Shown one piece after another: positions 1-11,339 of a stretch of 64,000 nucleotides of DNA; positions within the stretch are counted from its first letter, which is position 1, and each line of letters begins with the position of its first letter. This DNA comes from Zoroaster sp. YZ-2022 (taxonomy: Eukaryota; Echinodermata; Asteroidea; Forcipulatida; Zoroasteridae): assembly GCA_029582265.1 (NCBI GenBank), contig CM055828.1, positions 12,869,777 through 12,933,776 of the forward strand. Direction: 5' to 3'. A program made the position numbers and the translations under genes. The notes below the pieces were generated by a model. The model was not told the origin of the DNA. It was given only the letters and a program-made list of their open reading frames with translations, and searched no databases.

Positions 1-307
1 ATTTTCAGAGTTGGGGGGACATTTTAGGGGGTAATTTACCGACACAAAACTCAAATGAACCAACAAATTATGTCACTCAGAAATACCAACAAGTTTGTGA
101 ATTTACCCACAGACACAATTGGCCATGCCACTGGCATGTATCCATTTGCCAGAGTATCAGTTATTCTGTACCTTGGGCAAGTAGCAAGGACTGATTTATT
201 TTCATTTGTGTGTTGTACCCCGCTTTTCTTAGTCATATTTCTTTGAGTAGAGTTATGAGTTTTCTTTGTCTAAAAAGATAAAAATCAATGATAACAGCTA
301 GTTGTTA

Positions 308-575
308 TATACTACTCAAAACAATTTAGGGAACACCGGATTTTTAACATCAAATAGGTTTGAAATGTTCCATGAACCGGGATTTTCATTTGCAACCCCC
401 TCTCTTTCAGTAGTCATGTCATGAAATGTGTAATCACTACATGCATCCTTTATCATCTGTTTCATTGTGCAGTTGTTTCTCATCAATTCTGTGAAACATT
501 GTGTTTATCTGAAATAAATGATCTTGCTTTAACTGAGATTATTCCTGTGTTCCCTAAATTGTTTTGAGTAGTATA
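308..575. mobile_element. MITE with 29-bp terminal inverted repeats, TA-type
   Basis: The first and last 29 bases are perfect inverted complements (core CTCAAAACAATTTAGG on the left, its complement on the right), and both ends sit at TATA/TA dinucleotides as expected for Tc1/mariner-type target choice. The 268-bp interior has no ORF. The family assignment is inference from the TA flank and terminal inverted repeat (TIR) length; the inverted repeat is seen directly. Confidence 0.8.
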
Positions 576-1882
576 GTAAATAAGCCAAAGTAATGCCATC
601 ATGTGAATGGAAACACTGAACCATTTTGTAAGTGTTGTTCATTGAATAAAATAAAGAATACAGAACCAGCAGCCATGATGTATGTAAAGGGAATATGACA
701 TCACACTTTGGTACTCTATAAATGAAGTGGGGGTGACTTTGTAACTGAAAACAAATTATTAAAGACTAGCTACATTTAAGAATTTCTTTAAATTTAATAC
801 AGTAACTCTCTGTAAGAATAATTCTTTTTGGTGTGTACTGTTTTAAACACACACACATCCATATTAAACCTAATACATGTAAATGTATTGTGCCATGGAA
901 AGTTTATTATAAATGCAAGTTAAGAAAATTTATAACATACATGTTATAAATGTTAGAAACTCAAATATAGAAATAATTATCTGAATAGCACAACATGAAT
1001 TATATGGACATATTTCACTTCTCATTAATCTCACTTATATTTATCCATGCTAGGTTTATTATTTATTTTCCTTAAAAGATTTTATTCATAAAAACATAAG
1101 CGATGTTGATGTATTTATGTAATTGTCAAATTAGCAATAGTACAGCCACATTAAACTTTAAAATTGGATAAAGTCTGAATAAAATATTTAAGTAATTGGC
1201 AAAACAGATTGGAATGTCACTTATATGATTAACTTGAAGGGGGTGTAATTACTCACAAAGAAACTGAGAATGATGATAATTATTTTATCTAAGAGTTAAA
1301 GGGACAGTATCATCACGATCAACAGTGATAGTTTTAGATTAACTTAGGTGACCAAAAATAATACCCACATGATAAGGTCATTATTACCATTACTGCTGCA
1401 TAATAACCAGTAATTTTCAGTCCATGATTCCATGCCCTGTTGAAAGTCTTCTCTGATCGTGACGATGGTAGTACACAAATGGAATAATTCATACACAAAT
1501 TACACATGTATTTGTTCACTTATTCATATTTTCTGAACAAATTATTTTAAACTTGAATAATTGTAATGAAATACAGTTCTCAGATCAAATAGGCAAGGGT
1601 GCAGCCATTTGACTTCGATTATGTGCAAAGATGTATAAAGCAAAATAGCTTACTACCGAAAGTTCACCAATATGGAAACAAATTTCTGAATTCCAAGGGA
1701 AAAATATTGAATACGTTGTCAAAACACGTAGATTGGCATCATATTTTGCAAACTAGTTTACTGGTAGATATGAAAATCCCTTATATTGTCTGTCATGATC
1801 AAGCCTATCATGCATGCGATAATTATGCTATTATAAGCGTAGCCTTAGCATGTGCGCATTGCAAAGTGCAGCGTGTTGAAAC
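576..1882. other. AT-rich stretch, no gene seen
   Basis: No ORF here has recognisable motifs, splice-flanked exons or compositional bias. AT-rich with short simple tracts only. Confidence 0.6.
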
Positions 1883-2248
1883 TTTTTTATTTATTTTTTT
1901 TTTTTTTTACGCAATTCGCCCCACACAAGGCCAATGGCCACTCCAAGGTGGGGGCTACTAAGTCATTGAGTTGTTACAACGACTCCACACTGAAGAAACC
2001 AGCCCCTCACACCGAAACAAGACAAGTTAATAACCAGCCTCTTCACGGTGCGAATAGGACTGGGAGGGGTAACAGAACAACAGTAGTCCAGAACAAGGCA
2101 GTTATTAAACTGCCTCTGCCCCTATAAGCAATTATGGTTAAGTGTCTTGCTCAAGGACACAAGTGTCACGGCCGGGATTCGAACCCACATTCTGCTGCTA
2201 ACACCAGAACTTGAGTCCGGTAAGCTAGACCGCTCGGCCACGACACTT
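1883..2248 (-). mobile_element. tRNA-derived SINE (minus strand)
   Basis: On the minus strand the element begins near 2248 with a tRNA-like head: a perfect A box (TGGCCGAGCGG) followed by a perfect B box (GGTTCGAATCC), the pattern of a tRNA-Ser/Leu-class promoter. A body containing the self-complementary core GTGTCTTGCTCAAGGACAC follows, and it ends at 1883-1908 in a long A tail (T run on plus). Head, body and A tail in this order define a SINE mobilised by LINE machinery. The target duplication is not clear; GAAAC occurs near both ends. It cannot be a functional tRNA, because the anticodon-arm and acceptor pairing are poor. Confidence 0.85.
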
Positions 2249-3588
2249 CATACGAAACTGACGCAATGCCGCGTGATGAGAATGTTTTGGATATTGTTTT
2301 CATATAGAAAATAAAGAAAAATTTTCATTCTTCGGTTGGGGACTAACTGAGAAGGAGACACGCACACATATTTATACTTTAATGCTTTTATGAATGAATA
2401 AATGTTGAATCTATTTGATATTTATAATCAACTGGAAGTCTCTTGAGCATTAGCCGTGTATACAGTTGGTATAGCTTTGTACTCATCAGCAATGCACGCC
2501 AGCATTAGCTATGTACATGTACATGTACAGCTTCCAAAGCTTTGTACCAGCTACGCATCAGCTATGCACGCTAGCATTAGGCAGGTCACACAAATTTTAA
2601 TATTGTGCGTAAATCATTTCAAATGGATCTCAACTTGAAGGGCTTGATGAAAGAAATACAAATCTGAAAAAAAAATTGAAATCGGACCTACCGTTCTTGA
2701 GTTATGGCAAATTAATGAGGTCAAATTTAAATAGCGGTTTTAGCCATTTTGGTCAAAAAGAGGAAATTTGAATATTTTACATTTTTACTTTTATATTTCA
2801 ACATCAATTAGCAGATTTGGTCAATCAAGTTTTATATTTTACCAATATTTGGGCAGGGAAATTAATCCCCCCCAAAAAATAATGCCACATTTCTTTTTAG
2901 TTTTGGACATAGGGCTCGTTAAATATGGTCCATTATGCTATGGTCCTATCACGGGACAAGATGGATTTCGTGAAAAATGACTAAGTCCAACTAATTAATA
3001 TGCATAAATGCTCTAACTTGAGAACGGATCATCTGACAAGCCTGACATTTGGCACAAGTATTGTTTGTACTAAAAGCTAAGTTTGGAACTCCTTGCCAGT
3101 GATCTGTTGAAAATAAAAAAATAAAGAAAAATTGTTTTAAATTAAATCTTCATAAACTTTATTCGTGTTTCCCATGATAAAAGTCAATTTTTTTTTAATA
3201 AGTCAAGGTAATTGAAAAAGAAAATATCGTTTTTCCATAAGTGAAAAATTCCTTTTAAATTTTAAACAGTACATGTTGGAAATAAAGCTAATTTTATGAT
3301 GAAAAATTCTGCCTTTTTTAAAATTAAATTTTAATAACAAGTATAAAAATAAATCAAAATTACGGGAGTAACACTACAGGATAGAACAGCCGACAAATCA
3401 ATGACGGTGACGTATGCATTGCGTTTGTAGTTACAAGATATCACGTGACTCCTTACATTGCCGTTTCGTTTATTGTGCATGACCCCCATGCAGTATGAAA
3501 AACAACGTACATTTTTTTTCTTACTTTTTCCTCGTTTAATCTTATTTTCTGTGTTGAACTAGGATATATTTTACAAGATTGCAAGTAA
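2249..3588. other. No gene seen; short imperfect repeats at 2456-2590
   Basis: Between 2456 and 2590 a unit of about 30-60 bases (core CAGC-ATGCACG-CAGCATTAG) recurs imperfectly, with a TACATG tract between copies. The rest is AT-rich without coding signals. Confidence 0.5.
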
Positions 3589-3592
3589 TTAA

Positions 3593-4255
3593 AGGGGGAC
3601 TGACATGGATTTAAATCAAACAGTTAAATATGTGATCGTTTTATTCTTTTATATCAGTAAAAGATCAATACAATTTTTGTTTTGTGTTTTATTGTTTTTG
3701 AGAGTGTTATTTTACCATTGTAAAAATGCCCCCCACTTTTACGCCCTGCACGGAGGAGCTGTTCGTGACGTCATGTCGGGAAGAGAAATTCGGCTCAAAA
3801 CTCGGCTCAAAATGATCGCTGCACAAAACTATGTGAGCCGATGGACCTGACCACTTTACTCTTGTCAGTCGAACTTTGCTCGTCCAAATACGGCGATTTT
3901 TGGGTCACTTGGGAACAGATGAAGGCTAAACCGTATTTGGTGGTGTTGTTGCATCCTGCAGAAACACATCTTCCCGGCATTTTATTAGTTCCGGAAACAA
4001 CAATCACGGAAGAAATTAAATCGACACTACGTGTGTGAAACGTTTGTATGTACATGTACGTCATGTACACATCGGATCTCCCGACCTTACATCACATATC
4101 TTATGCAAATGAAGCTTCCCCAAACACTTCAAACATTGTTTTAAAATACTTGTACTCAGAAATCAATGATTAAATAGACACAGGTGGGTCTCAAAAACAA
4201 TATTTTATTACAAAACGCCTTAAGTACACACACAATAAATGATGTCAGTCCCCCT
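3593..4255. mobile_element. TTAA-flanked DNA transposon remnant, Kolobok-like
   Basis: The element is bounded by TTAA at 3589-3592 and 4256-4259 and by a 14-bp perfect inverted repeat AGGGGGACTGACAT. Inside, on the minus strand, lies a broken THAP zinc-finger exon. TTAA target duplication, ends starting with RG and a THAP-bearing transposase together are the known hallmarks of the Kolobok superfamily; piggyBac shares TTAA but not THAP. At 663 bp it is an internally deleted derivative that kept only the first transposase exon. Confidence 0.75.
3707..3980 (-). pseudogene. THAP zinc-finger N-terminus, broken by two frameshifts
   Basis: Starting at the ATG at 3980-3978 the minus strand encodes MPGRCVSAGCNNTTKYG, the canonical start of a THAP domain (first C-x4-C pair of the C2CH zinc site). 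The expected continuation LHLFPSDPK is in the next frame, and the rest (RRIWTSKVRLTRVKWSG, then VLCSDHFEP, which supplies the closing C-x2-H) is in the third frame, ending at TAA 3709-3707. One shift lies near 3927 and one in the AAAAA run near 3898, so no single frame gives the whole domain. THAP domains bind DNA through a C2CH zinc module; here it would have been the DNA-binding part of the Kolobok-like transposase that surrounds it. Homopolymer indels leave open a sequencing or assembly cause. Confidence 0.8.
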
Positions 4256-4285
4256 TTAAGTAACTGCACACTTAAAAACAAGAAA

Positions 4286-4426
4286 CTAACATGGAAGTCG
4301 ATATTCTGAGAGCAGAAGCTCGAGTTCATCGCTGCTCCATCCCGACACGCGCTCGACCGCGTTACAAAAATCCAACTCGTCGTCGTGGTCAGTGGTTTCC
4401 GAAACTGATTTCGTAGCGTTCTTCAT
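4286..4426 (-). CDS. Possible short first coding exon, unknown product
   Basis: The minus strand from the ATG at 4426 to the TAG at 4288-4286 encodes 46 residues rich in acidic and serine/threonine residues (MKNATKSVSETTDHDDELDF, then a stretch with GWSSDELELLL). Codon choice looks protein-like and the end could be a splice donor (CCAT|GTTAGT). It lies next to a CpG-rich stretch that contains GCCATTTTG, a common promoter motif. I do not recognise a family. It could be the first exon of a host gene whose remainder is outside or lost, or a leftover of a transposon gene, since the TTAA element ends 30 bases away. Confidence 0.3.
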   Translation of the reverse strand: MKNATKSVSETTDHDDELDFCNAVERVSGWSSDELELLLSEYRLPC

Positions 4427-5370
4427 TGATTTTCTTTACAAACTAAAAAGTAAAATAAAGTTCAACTCCTCTACTTTAACATAATTATTCCGAAATTTTA
4501 TATTTCGAGGTATATTTGGGGAAAAACATTAATTCCTTATCAAATCGTCGTTTGCCATTCCGGGACGCCATTTTGAAAATTCTCGGACCATACCCATGAA
4601 AGCTTGGGCTTTTCCGAGTCTATTTTTAGATTCTGGATCGCTTACGTTGACAGGAACGCATCGGAATCTACAATTTTGCGAGCGCTATCGGGGGACCAAA
4701 ATCGCCCAGTGCTGAAGTCCGTCAACGATAAACGGCGCTTCCGCGATTCACGGTCGATCGGAGGTGTTTTTCAAATGGTGTTTAGTACAAGATTTTCGGA
4801 CCCAATGAACCCCAAAAACACACGATGGAATGATAAAACAACATACATCACTATACTGGTATTTATTTCTTCATTTTATTGATATTTCACATCGTAACAA
4901 CATGTCAAAAGTTGGCAATTTTTTCATACCGAGTGTATTTACGAGGAACGTGCACACGGCAAGCTGTGCTATGAGTGTGTTTGACCTGCCTACTAGCATC
5001 TACAACGTACAGCTCATACAACTTATATTCACTTTGCAGCTAATTCACCGCGCGCTAGTCAGTGACGTACACGCAGAGCTAAGACAATAAAATACGTCTT
5101 TCTACGCTGGCAGCTACCGTTCTTTTTTTCTGCGCTATGGCATACCGCAGGCAACCACGCCCGGCGCAGCCCACATTCATGCCATCGCATCGCTACGCGC
5201 CTGCCCAATCAGCGCGCGCAACGTAAGGTCACCCACAATCTAAATATTAGACTGGTATAGTCTTTCACTTTCCGTTACAAACCCCTCACTACTTGCTGAT
5301 AACCATCATGGTGATATTTCCTGCAATGACATGAAATTACAATGTAGGTAAAACTTGTACATGTACATGT
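4427..5370. other. CpG-rich stretch, no gene defined
   Basis: Roughly 4560-5230 is unusually rich in CG dinucleotides for this window and might be a promoter or CpG island. The open frames here show no motif or domain. No supported gene. Confidence 0.35.
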
Positions 5371-5476
5371 AGCTTTGCATGGTGAGGAGGATAAGTAAGA
5401 CTAATTGCGGTGACACCATGTGAAATTCTGAGTAGTAATTAGTTCTGAAAAGAACTGGAGGTTACCGCAATTAGAC
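5371..5476 (+). repeat. Dispersed hairpin repeat, copy 1
   Basis: Carries GGTGACACCATGTGAAA, then GAGTAGTAATT and the hairpin AGTTCTGAAAAGAACT at 5441-5456. Here the unit is closed by an outer stem TAATTGCGGT/ACCGCAATTA. The same order recurs inverted at 6722-6875 and 62488-62612, and direct at 27830-27945. Mechanism of spread unknown. Confidence 0.75.
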
Positions 5477-6031
5477 ATGAAATTAAATAAATTTGTGAAA
5501 AACAGCTAAACTAAAATGTAGGCACTTCTGTGGAATACATGTACAAAAAGCCCATACACTGATTTGTTTTACTACTAGAATTAGTACACTGTACCAGGAG
5601 GACAGTGGGTGTTGTCTTTGTGTACATGAATGCACTGATTTAAAAAAACTTTTTTTTTGGGGGGGGGGGGGGGTTGTTCATTGAAAGTGAAGCAAATTTC
5701 TTGATATCAACAGTAGGTAAAATAGTGTGTTCATTGTCAACTTTTCAATTTTATTTTAACAATTTTAAAACTACAAACAATACCCTTACTGGTCAAGTGT
5801 CTAATTGCATCTCTGGATAGCCTGATACTGGATGGAGATACAATGTACATCGTATGCATTTCCAAAAACACCAGGGTGGAGGCAGACAGCTTCAACCAAT
5901 CACGCAAAGCTAATCAGGGTTTGGGAGTTGGGGTCCTCCATATTCATATCCTAAGTGCTGTTATCTTTTGTGAAGTCTTTGGTATTTCTTTAGTCTGCAG
6001 ATCCTGTTTGCCAATAATGGCTGGACACACA
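5477..6031. other. No gene seen; G homopolymer at 5659-5673
   Basis: Contains a T run followed by 15 consecutive G at 5659-5673, a possible G-quadruplex or assembly-sensitive site. No coding signal. Confidence 0.5.
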
Positions 6032-6095
6032 TTGTCTTTCACAGGTAATCCTGTGGTTACTGTACAGTAACCACAGGATTACCTGTGAAAGACAA
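6032..6095. repeat. Perfect 64-bp palindrome without spacer
   Basis: Bases 6032-6063 are exactly complementary to 6064-6095 in reverse, centred on CTGTACAG. No loop is present, so it could extrude a cruciform or be a tiny fold-back element; no target duplication is seen. Confidence 0.85.
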
Positions 6096-6721
6096 AATAT
6101 GTATATGAGTATGCACAGGTAGACATGAGTAGTAGTCAGTGGGAGGTGGATCATCACTGAAGCTACACCCCATCCCCGTCAACTAGTATACGTTCCAACT
6201 CTTTTTTGTCAAGCCGTACTTTTACCAAATCTTAAACATGCCAGCTCGTACATAATTTATTTTAAATAAAGTTGAAATACAGACGATATGTTCAAAAAGT
6301 TCAGTACTTTGAAATTAAAAAACTGAAATTAAATAAGTGATGGTCTTTCTGGGTGGACCTGGGTATGAGTTGACTCAAGTAACAGTTGACTTTGGGGGTA
6401 CGAGTTGACCTGGGTACGAGTTGACCCGAATACGGTGGCAAATAATACCACAGGATCAATTTAACTCCCCCCCACCCCCCTCAGCCTGTAAAATCCTGTG
6501 ACACCATTAATTACCACTGCAAAATCCTACTCAATTGAAGACAACGATTTTACTCGTGAAAACAATTTGTGCAGAGTTTTTATTTTAATATTAATTCACT
6601 TTATCCCATGCCCCATGGTGAATGAGAATTTACAGTGGTTGTTGATGAGTTTATTTTAAAAATGTGGGGCAATGTGGGCTAGGGACAAGTTAAACTGATC
6701 ATCGCTGTAACTACATGTAGA
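6096..6721. other. No gene seen
   Basis: Contains a short G/T-rich run of repeated GAGTTGAC (6360-6430) and C-rich tracts near 6465-6482. No coding evidence. Confidence 0.5.
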
Positions 6722-6875
6722 GTAAGTAAGAGTAATTGAGGACGATCAGAGCATACTGATCGAAACATCGAGTTGTACCTCCAGTTCTTTTCAGAACTAA
6801 TTACTACTCAACTGAGCATTTCACATGGTGTCACCGCAATTACTCTTCCTCCTCACCATGCAAAGCTACAAGTTC
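6722..6875 (-). repeat. Dispersed hairpin repeat, copy 2, with hammerhead-like segment
   Basis: Inverted relative to copy 1. The hairpin AGTTCTTTTCAGAACT is at 6783-6798, and the outer flanks AGAGTAATTGAGG and CCGCAATTACTCT pair. On the plus strand 6737-6768 reads TTGAGGAC, then a 7-bp stem CGATCAG/CTGATCG, then AAAC, which resembles a degenerate hammerhead ribozyme core (CUGAUGA, stem II, GAAAC). The resemblance is by eye only. Confidence 0.6.
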
Positions 6876-8027
6876 TACATGTAGAGTGTACATTGACATA
6901 TGTACAGTGTTACACTGTACAGTGTTACACTGTACATGTACACAATCGGAATAGCTTGAATCAACCATTTCATAAACATTCCCTGAGTATTGCTCACTCT
7001 AAACAACAATAAACAGTTATATTTCAATACATAATTTTGTTGTCACGATAATTCAATGATTGTAGGGATTTACCATGATGTATTACATTAGGTAGTCGAT
7101 CTTGTTGTTTTTGCTGGGTGGATCGAATTGCCGGACAGGATTGTAATAGTGCTGCCGGCGTCAAGTCGCTCAACAGTAAGGATCGCAACCACGAATCTCT
7201 GCCTAATCTCGCCCTCGGGAGGGCTCCCTCAAGCTTAAAATCACCATTACTAGTTAATGGAAACACTTCTTATTCATCAACGCTGTATTCCATTCATGAT
7301 TCGCTAGTGTCAGACATTTTTGGAGCTTTTCCTTTCGTTAAATGGTCGTGATCGATGTAACTTGCATTCTACAATATAATACACGAACACAAGCAACTCA
7401 CTTCGCAGGGGTCTCCCACTAGGTACGTCATCAATGAAAAATGAATACAATGTATGCATGAGACTGACAACGCGGGAGGGATTTTTCAAAACTCGCCGTG
7501 AAGGAGCCTCGGAACGCTGGTCAAAATGTTTTTTTTTTTACATTAAGGAATCATCTTTATTGAATGGTAACTGAAATTTAGTAATCATTAAGCATATATT
7601 GAATGAATTTTGGCATAAATTAACCGTGCCCAGTGCCGTTCAAGTGTGGCTTTAAAGGACGCAATTACCCAAGTGTAGTTACTCACTGAGCCATTATTCA
7701 CCAAATAAAATTTCTAATGTTTATGCAGGAAATGATATTTTCAAATGTATAATTGTTTCACCAAATGAAAGTGTAAATGTACAAGATCACATAACCTCAA
7801 AGCAATTAGTGTTAAACCAAAATAATTTTAAAAATACAGTGTAACTGAGATCCATGTAGTTATTTCTGAGAAGTGATGAATCAGGTTTTTTATGAGTCAA
7901 CACTTCTGAGAAATAGGGACATGTTGTCCATCTGCACCTATTAATGGAGACAGTTATTTCTGTTAAGTTACATTGTACAGTTGTATTTGTACAACAGAGT
8001 TACATCGTACACCTTTCACTCTAAAGC
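6876..8027. other. No gene supported
   Basis: Overlapping open frames on both strands around 7024-7351 lack any recognisable motif. The remainder is AT-rich. Confidence 0.45.
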
Positions 8028-8818
8028 CTCAGTCACACATTCAGGATTTTTACTGCCGTCCTTGATAGGACCATTCCCGATTAAAATTTGTCAAAAGTCT
8101 GATCAAGATCCTGTGATTCGTGGCGGGAAATTCACAAATTTGTAAAAACATTTATTTAATCACGACAACAATCAGATATTGTTCAGGAAGCGTCCGATTC
8201 AGCCGTTTCTAGCGGTCGTCCGATTCTCCGTTCTCAATCCGAATCTGATCCGATTTGTATCTTCAGCATGGTAAAAAGCGACCGAATCTGTCCCGACAGC
8301 GTCCGATTCTCCCGAATGCGATCCGACAGAGATCAGACGGTGACCGGACAGTGAACCGGCGCTGACGGAAGACATCCGTTAGAAAACCGTTAGTCACGTG
8401 ATAGTCCGGTCCTAAAAGAATCGTGCGGCGGATTCTCACTCCAAATCATGCCCGTTCATCACGACAGCGTCGATCCACAGGACACCGTCCAGACACCGTC
8501 CAGACAACACAGGACATTGTTACGATTTTGATCCGATACAGCAGAATCTGTCACGACATAGTCACGATTGTAATCCGACTAGACAAAATCGGCTGAGTTT
8601 CCCGAATGTTACGGGACGCACCTACTGTCGGGAGTGCTTGGCCGACCTCTCTGGACCTTTCCGATCCGTGGGACTCTGTTACGACGTATCGACTGCGTTC
8701 AGACAATGATAGGACATTCCAGATCATTGAGGATAGTAATCCGACTTTTTCACTTTTCGTGTCGTAGCGCTGTCTGATCTCAAACGGGAGCCATAATCGG
8801 CACTGTGTGAACGCCGCA
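8028..8818. repeat. GC-rich segment with degenerate TCCGATTC-type repeats
   Basis: Between about 8170 and 8720 the motif (G)TCCGATTCTCC/TCCGACA recurs many times with divergence, in sequence clearly more GC-rich than its surroundings. The outer sequences AGCCTCAGTCACACATT (left) and TGTGTGAACGCCGC (right) are weakly inverted, so this may be a MITE-like element with satellite-like interior. Boundaries uncertain. Confidence 0.4.
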
Positions 8819-9394
8819 TAAAGGACAACAGGGAATGAAGTAATTTAATTTTTTTTTCTATAAAGAACCTCAAACATGGAGTCATCATTTTGAAGAGATT
8901 TGAATCCCTGCAGCATCGGTACAGCTTTGAATGAGGATTGCCACAGGTGGACATACAGCAAAAACATTGGACTACTTAAATCAAGCACAGGAAACTACTG
9001 GAGTTGAGATGTGGACTAGCGATGTCCAATGAGAGCACTATATGCATTCATCATGAGAAAGTCTACATACATGTATATCCCGTTATGAAAGTCTTCAGAA
9101 AAGCTGCTGTGACTCATTCAAAAAACATAAGAATCTTGTTCAAAGCCAACCTAAAAATACAAGCTATAGAAACACAGTTTTAAGAGTGGGCCATGGGCTT
9201 CTTATTCTAAACTGACCACACTTTTATATTTATTACATTTTGCAGAGACTCTACGGGTTATCAAAGAGGATAATGCAAAACTGCTGAATGTAAAACCTGG
9301 TCAAAAGTTGTGTGTGTACAGCTTATAGGATTGTCAATATGGATTCACAGAGCGAATCATCAAACAGTAACAAATTTGATGAACCAGTAGATAC

Positions 9395-10156
9395 GTGTAA
9401 GGACACAATACTGACTAACTTTCGTGGTGCACAAAATGATCTTGATTTTCTTAAATAATTTGACTATTTTGAACTGTTTTTTATTTTAGGTAACATTTGT
9501 ATGTATGTTTAAGAGACAAATAAAGATAAAATAAAGTGTGAATATGTGTTGTGTCACTTTTAATTCACGTTCACAAACTGATTTTATTGCCAAAATGGCG
9601 TCTAAAAACGGGACATTAATTGAACCAAAGTTTATCAAATCAAACACTTTACGTATCCCTTACTTATTTTCCTCACGATGTGCATATAACTTGAGTAACT
9701 TAATGAAGAAATAAACTGGCTCCTAAAAAAAAAAAAAAAATCTGTGTTCACGTTAGTTACACATCGTGTCCGCCAAATCATACGATGTTAAAACGGCCAG
9801 ATATTTTTTTTTACAAAACTCATCCTTACCAAACTAAGCCATTTGTTTTTATTGGGAATAAGCTACATAATCATGGTGTAAACATTTTTTTGATTTGACT
9901 TTTATTGTTGGGTACTAGACTGAAAAGTGGACACCATGTAACTTACGTTAACTTTCACACGCCAATCGAGAAAATACAACAGGGAGGAAAATCTACTTGG
10001 CACATTACTTGGCACATTATCTCTCCAATGCTATTTTCAAGTACATGTACAAGGGTGTCCATTCTCATGACTTCCAAGTAAATTACAACTTTCCACCAAT
10101 ATTTTTGTTCAAAACCCTTTGTCCCATTTTTGTCAGCCAGTATTGTGTCCTTACAC
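9395..10156. mobile_element. Inverted-repeat element with ATAC duplication, inside the transposon gene
   Basis: Ends are inverted repeats of about 25 bp (GTGTAAGGACACAATACTG perfect, then two mismatches), flanked by ATAC at 9391-9394 and 10157-10160. Removing the element and one ATAC restores a continuous reading frame in the host gene (VDTCITQDSLEAS). The element starts with GTGTAAGG and is followed closely by TTACACAG, so it could also be spliced as an intron. The interior is non-coding and includes AATAAA-like motifs near 9522. Confidence 0.8.
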
Positions 10157-10686
10157 ATACATGTATTACACAGGATTCACTTGAGGCAAGCACATCATTA
10201 TTGGGGTTGTCTCCATTTCAAGCTGTCAGACAATGAGACAGAGTTAAGTATGGTAAAAGAAAACTGAAGGATATTCGTTCTGTGGCCAGAGTGAAAGTTG
10301 CTAAAGTTCTAGATGTACATTATGAGGAATTAAGTTCTTCAGAAGCAGAAAAGTTATGTAAGAAATGTGATGACCTGTACAGAATTGTCTACCTCCTCAG
10401 AGAAAAGAGTTAGGATGCCACAAGGAAGGACAATTCAGAAGACTGTGGAAGAATTTAAGGTGTCGGAACATTTGGTGAAGACAGCAAGAGAACTCAACAA
10501 AGGAATCTTAGCAGAGCCAGATATAAAAAGAGGAAGGGGTCTTGCACCAGATATTATTGACAGGGTTGTTGCATTTTATCAGTGTGATGACTATTTAAGG
10601 ATGTGCCCAGGGAAAATAGATGGTCAAAAACTGCAAAAATAGAAACGTTTGCTTCTTGTCAATCTGAAGGAACTCCACACTGAGTA

Positions 10687-11339
10687 CCGTATTTTCCTGC
10701 GTATAAGACGCTCGGTGTATAAGGCGCATTACCCCAGAATCGGGGGAATGTGATTAAAGTGTCAACGTACAAGGCGCACCGCCGTATAAGGCGCACCATG
10801 ACCGCTCAGTAGTGCAGTGCATGCCAGAAGCGCTATAGCACGACCATGCCGCCACCACCACGCGCGCGTCGTACTAGGAAAGTAGTCTGGTTGCGGCCCA
10901 AGTGATCCCGCGGTGTTGTGCGTAATACACTGTGATTAATAATCGAGGTGAAAAACAGACACGGCAAAAGTTGACAACCTTGCACACATCGCATAGAGAC
11001 TTAGTCATTAGAAAGCGTTGTAGATAAAAATGCGCGATCGTATGCGATGTTGGGCATGCTATTTTCAGAAACAGAATTCTGCTTTTGATGCGTCACACAG
11101 TGAGGTCTTTCGTGAGTATTATTCTACGGTGAATGAATGCATGAAAATCTTCGCTAACGACCTTCATTGGAAAACACGGCCGCTTTGTTAGGTTGAGGTC
11201 CACCGAAAGTTACACAAGCGGTAATCATCACTTTGATCTCAAGCGACACCAGATAAGGCGCACCGTTAGATAAGACGCAGTGACGTTTTCGTACCTTTGA
11301 AAGTCAGATAAGCCGCGTCTTATACGCAGGAAAATACGG
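10687..11339. mobile_element. TA-flanked MITE with 25-bp TIRs
   Basis: Perfect inverted ends CCGTATTTTCCTGCGTATAA (continuing GACGC), flanked by TA at 10685-10686 and 11340-11341. Subterminal copies of ATAAGGCGCACC occur at both ends. Excision with one TA rejoins the host gene frame as HTEYIKTTGDK. The terminus type is widespread in animals; no transposase inside. Confidence 0.85.

Noticed and set aside
5441..5456. True histone-gene 3' stem-loop
   Set aside because: No histone coding sequence is nearby, the flanks lack the usual ACCCA and purine-rich downstream element, and the motif is part of a dispersed repeat.
9500..9530. Polyadenylation site of a host gene (AATAAA near 9519)
   Set aside because: It lies inside the 9395-10156 inverted-repeat insertion, so it is not linked to the upstream coding pieces by origin.
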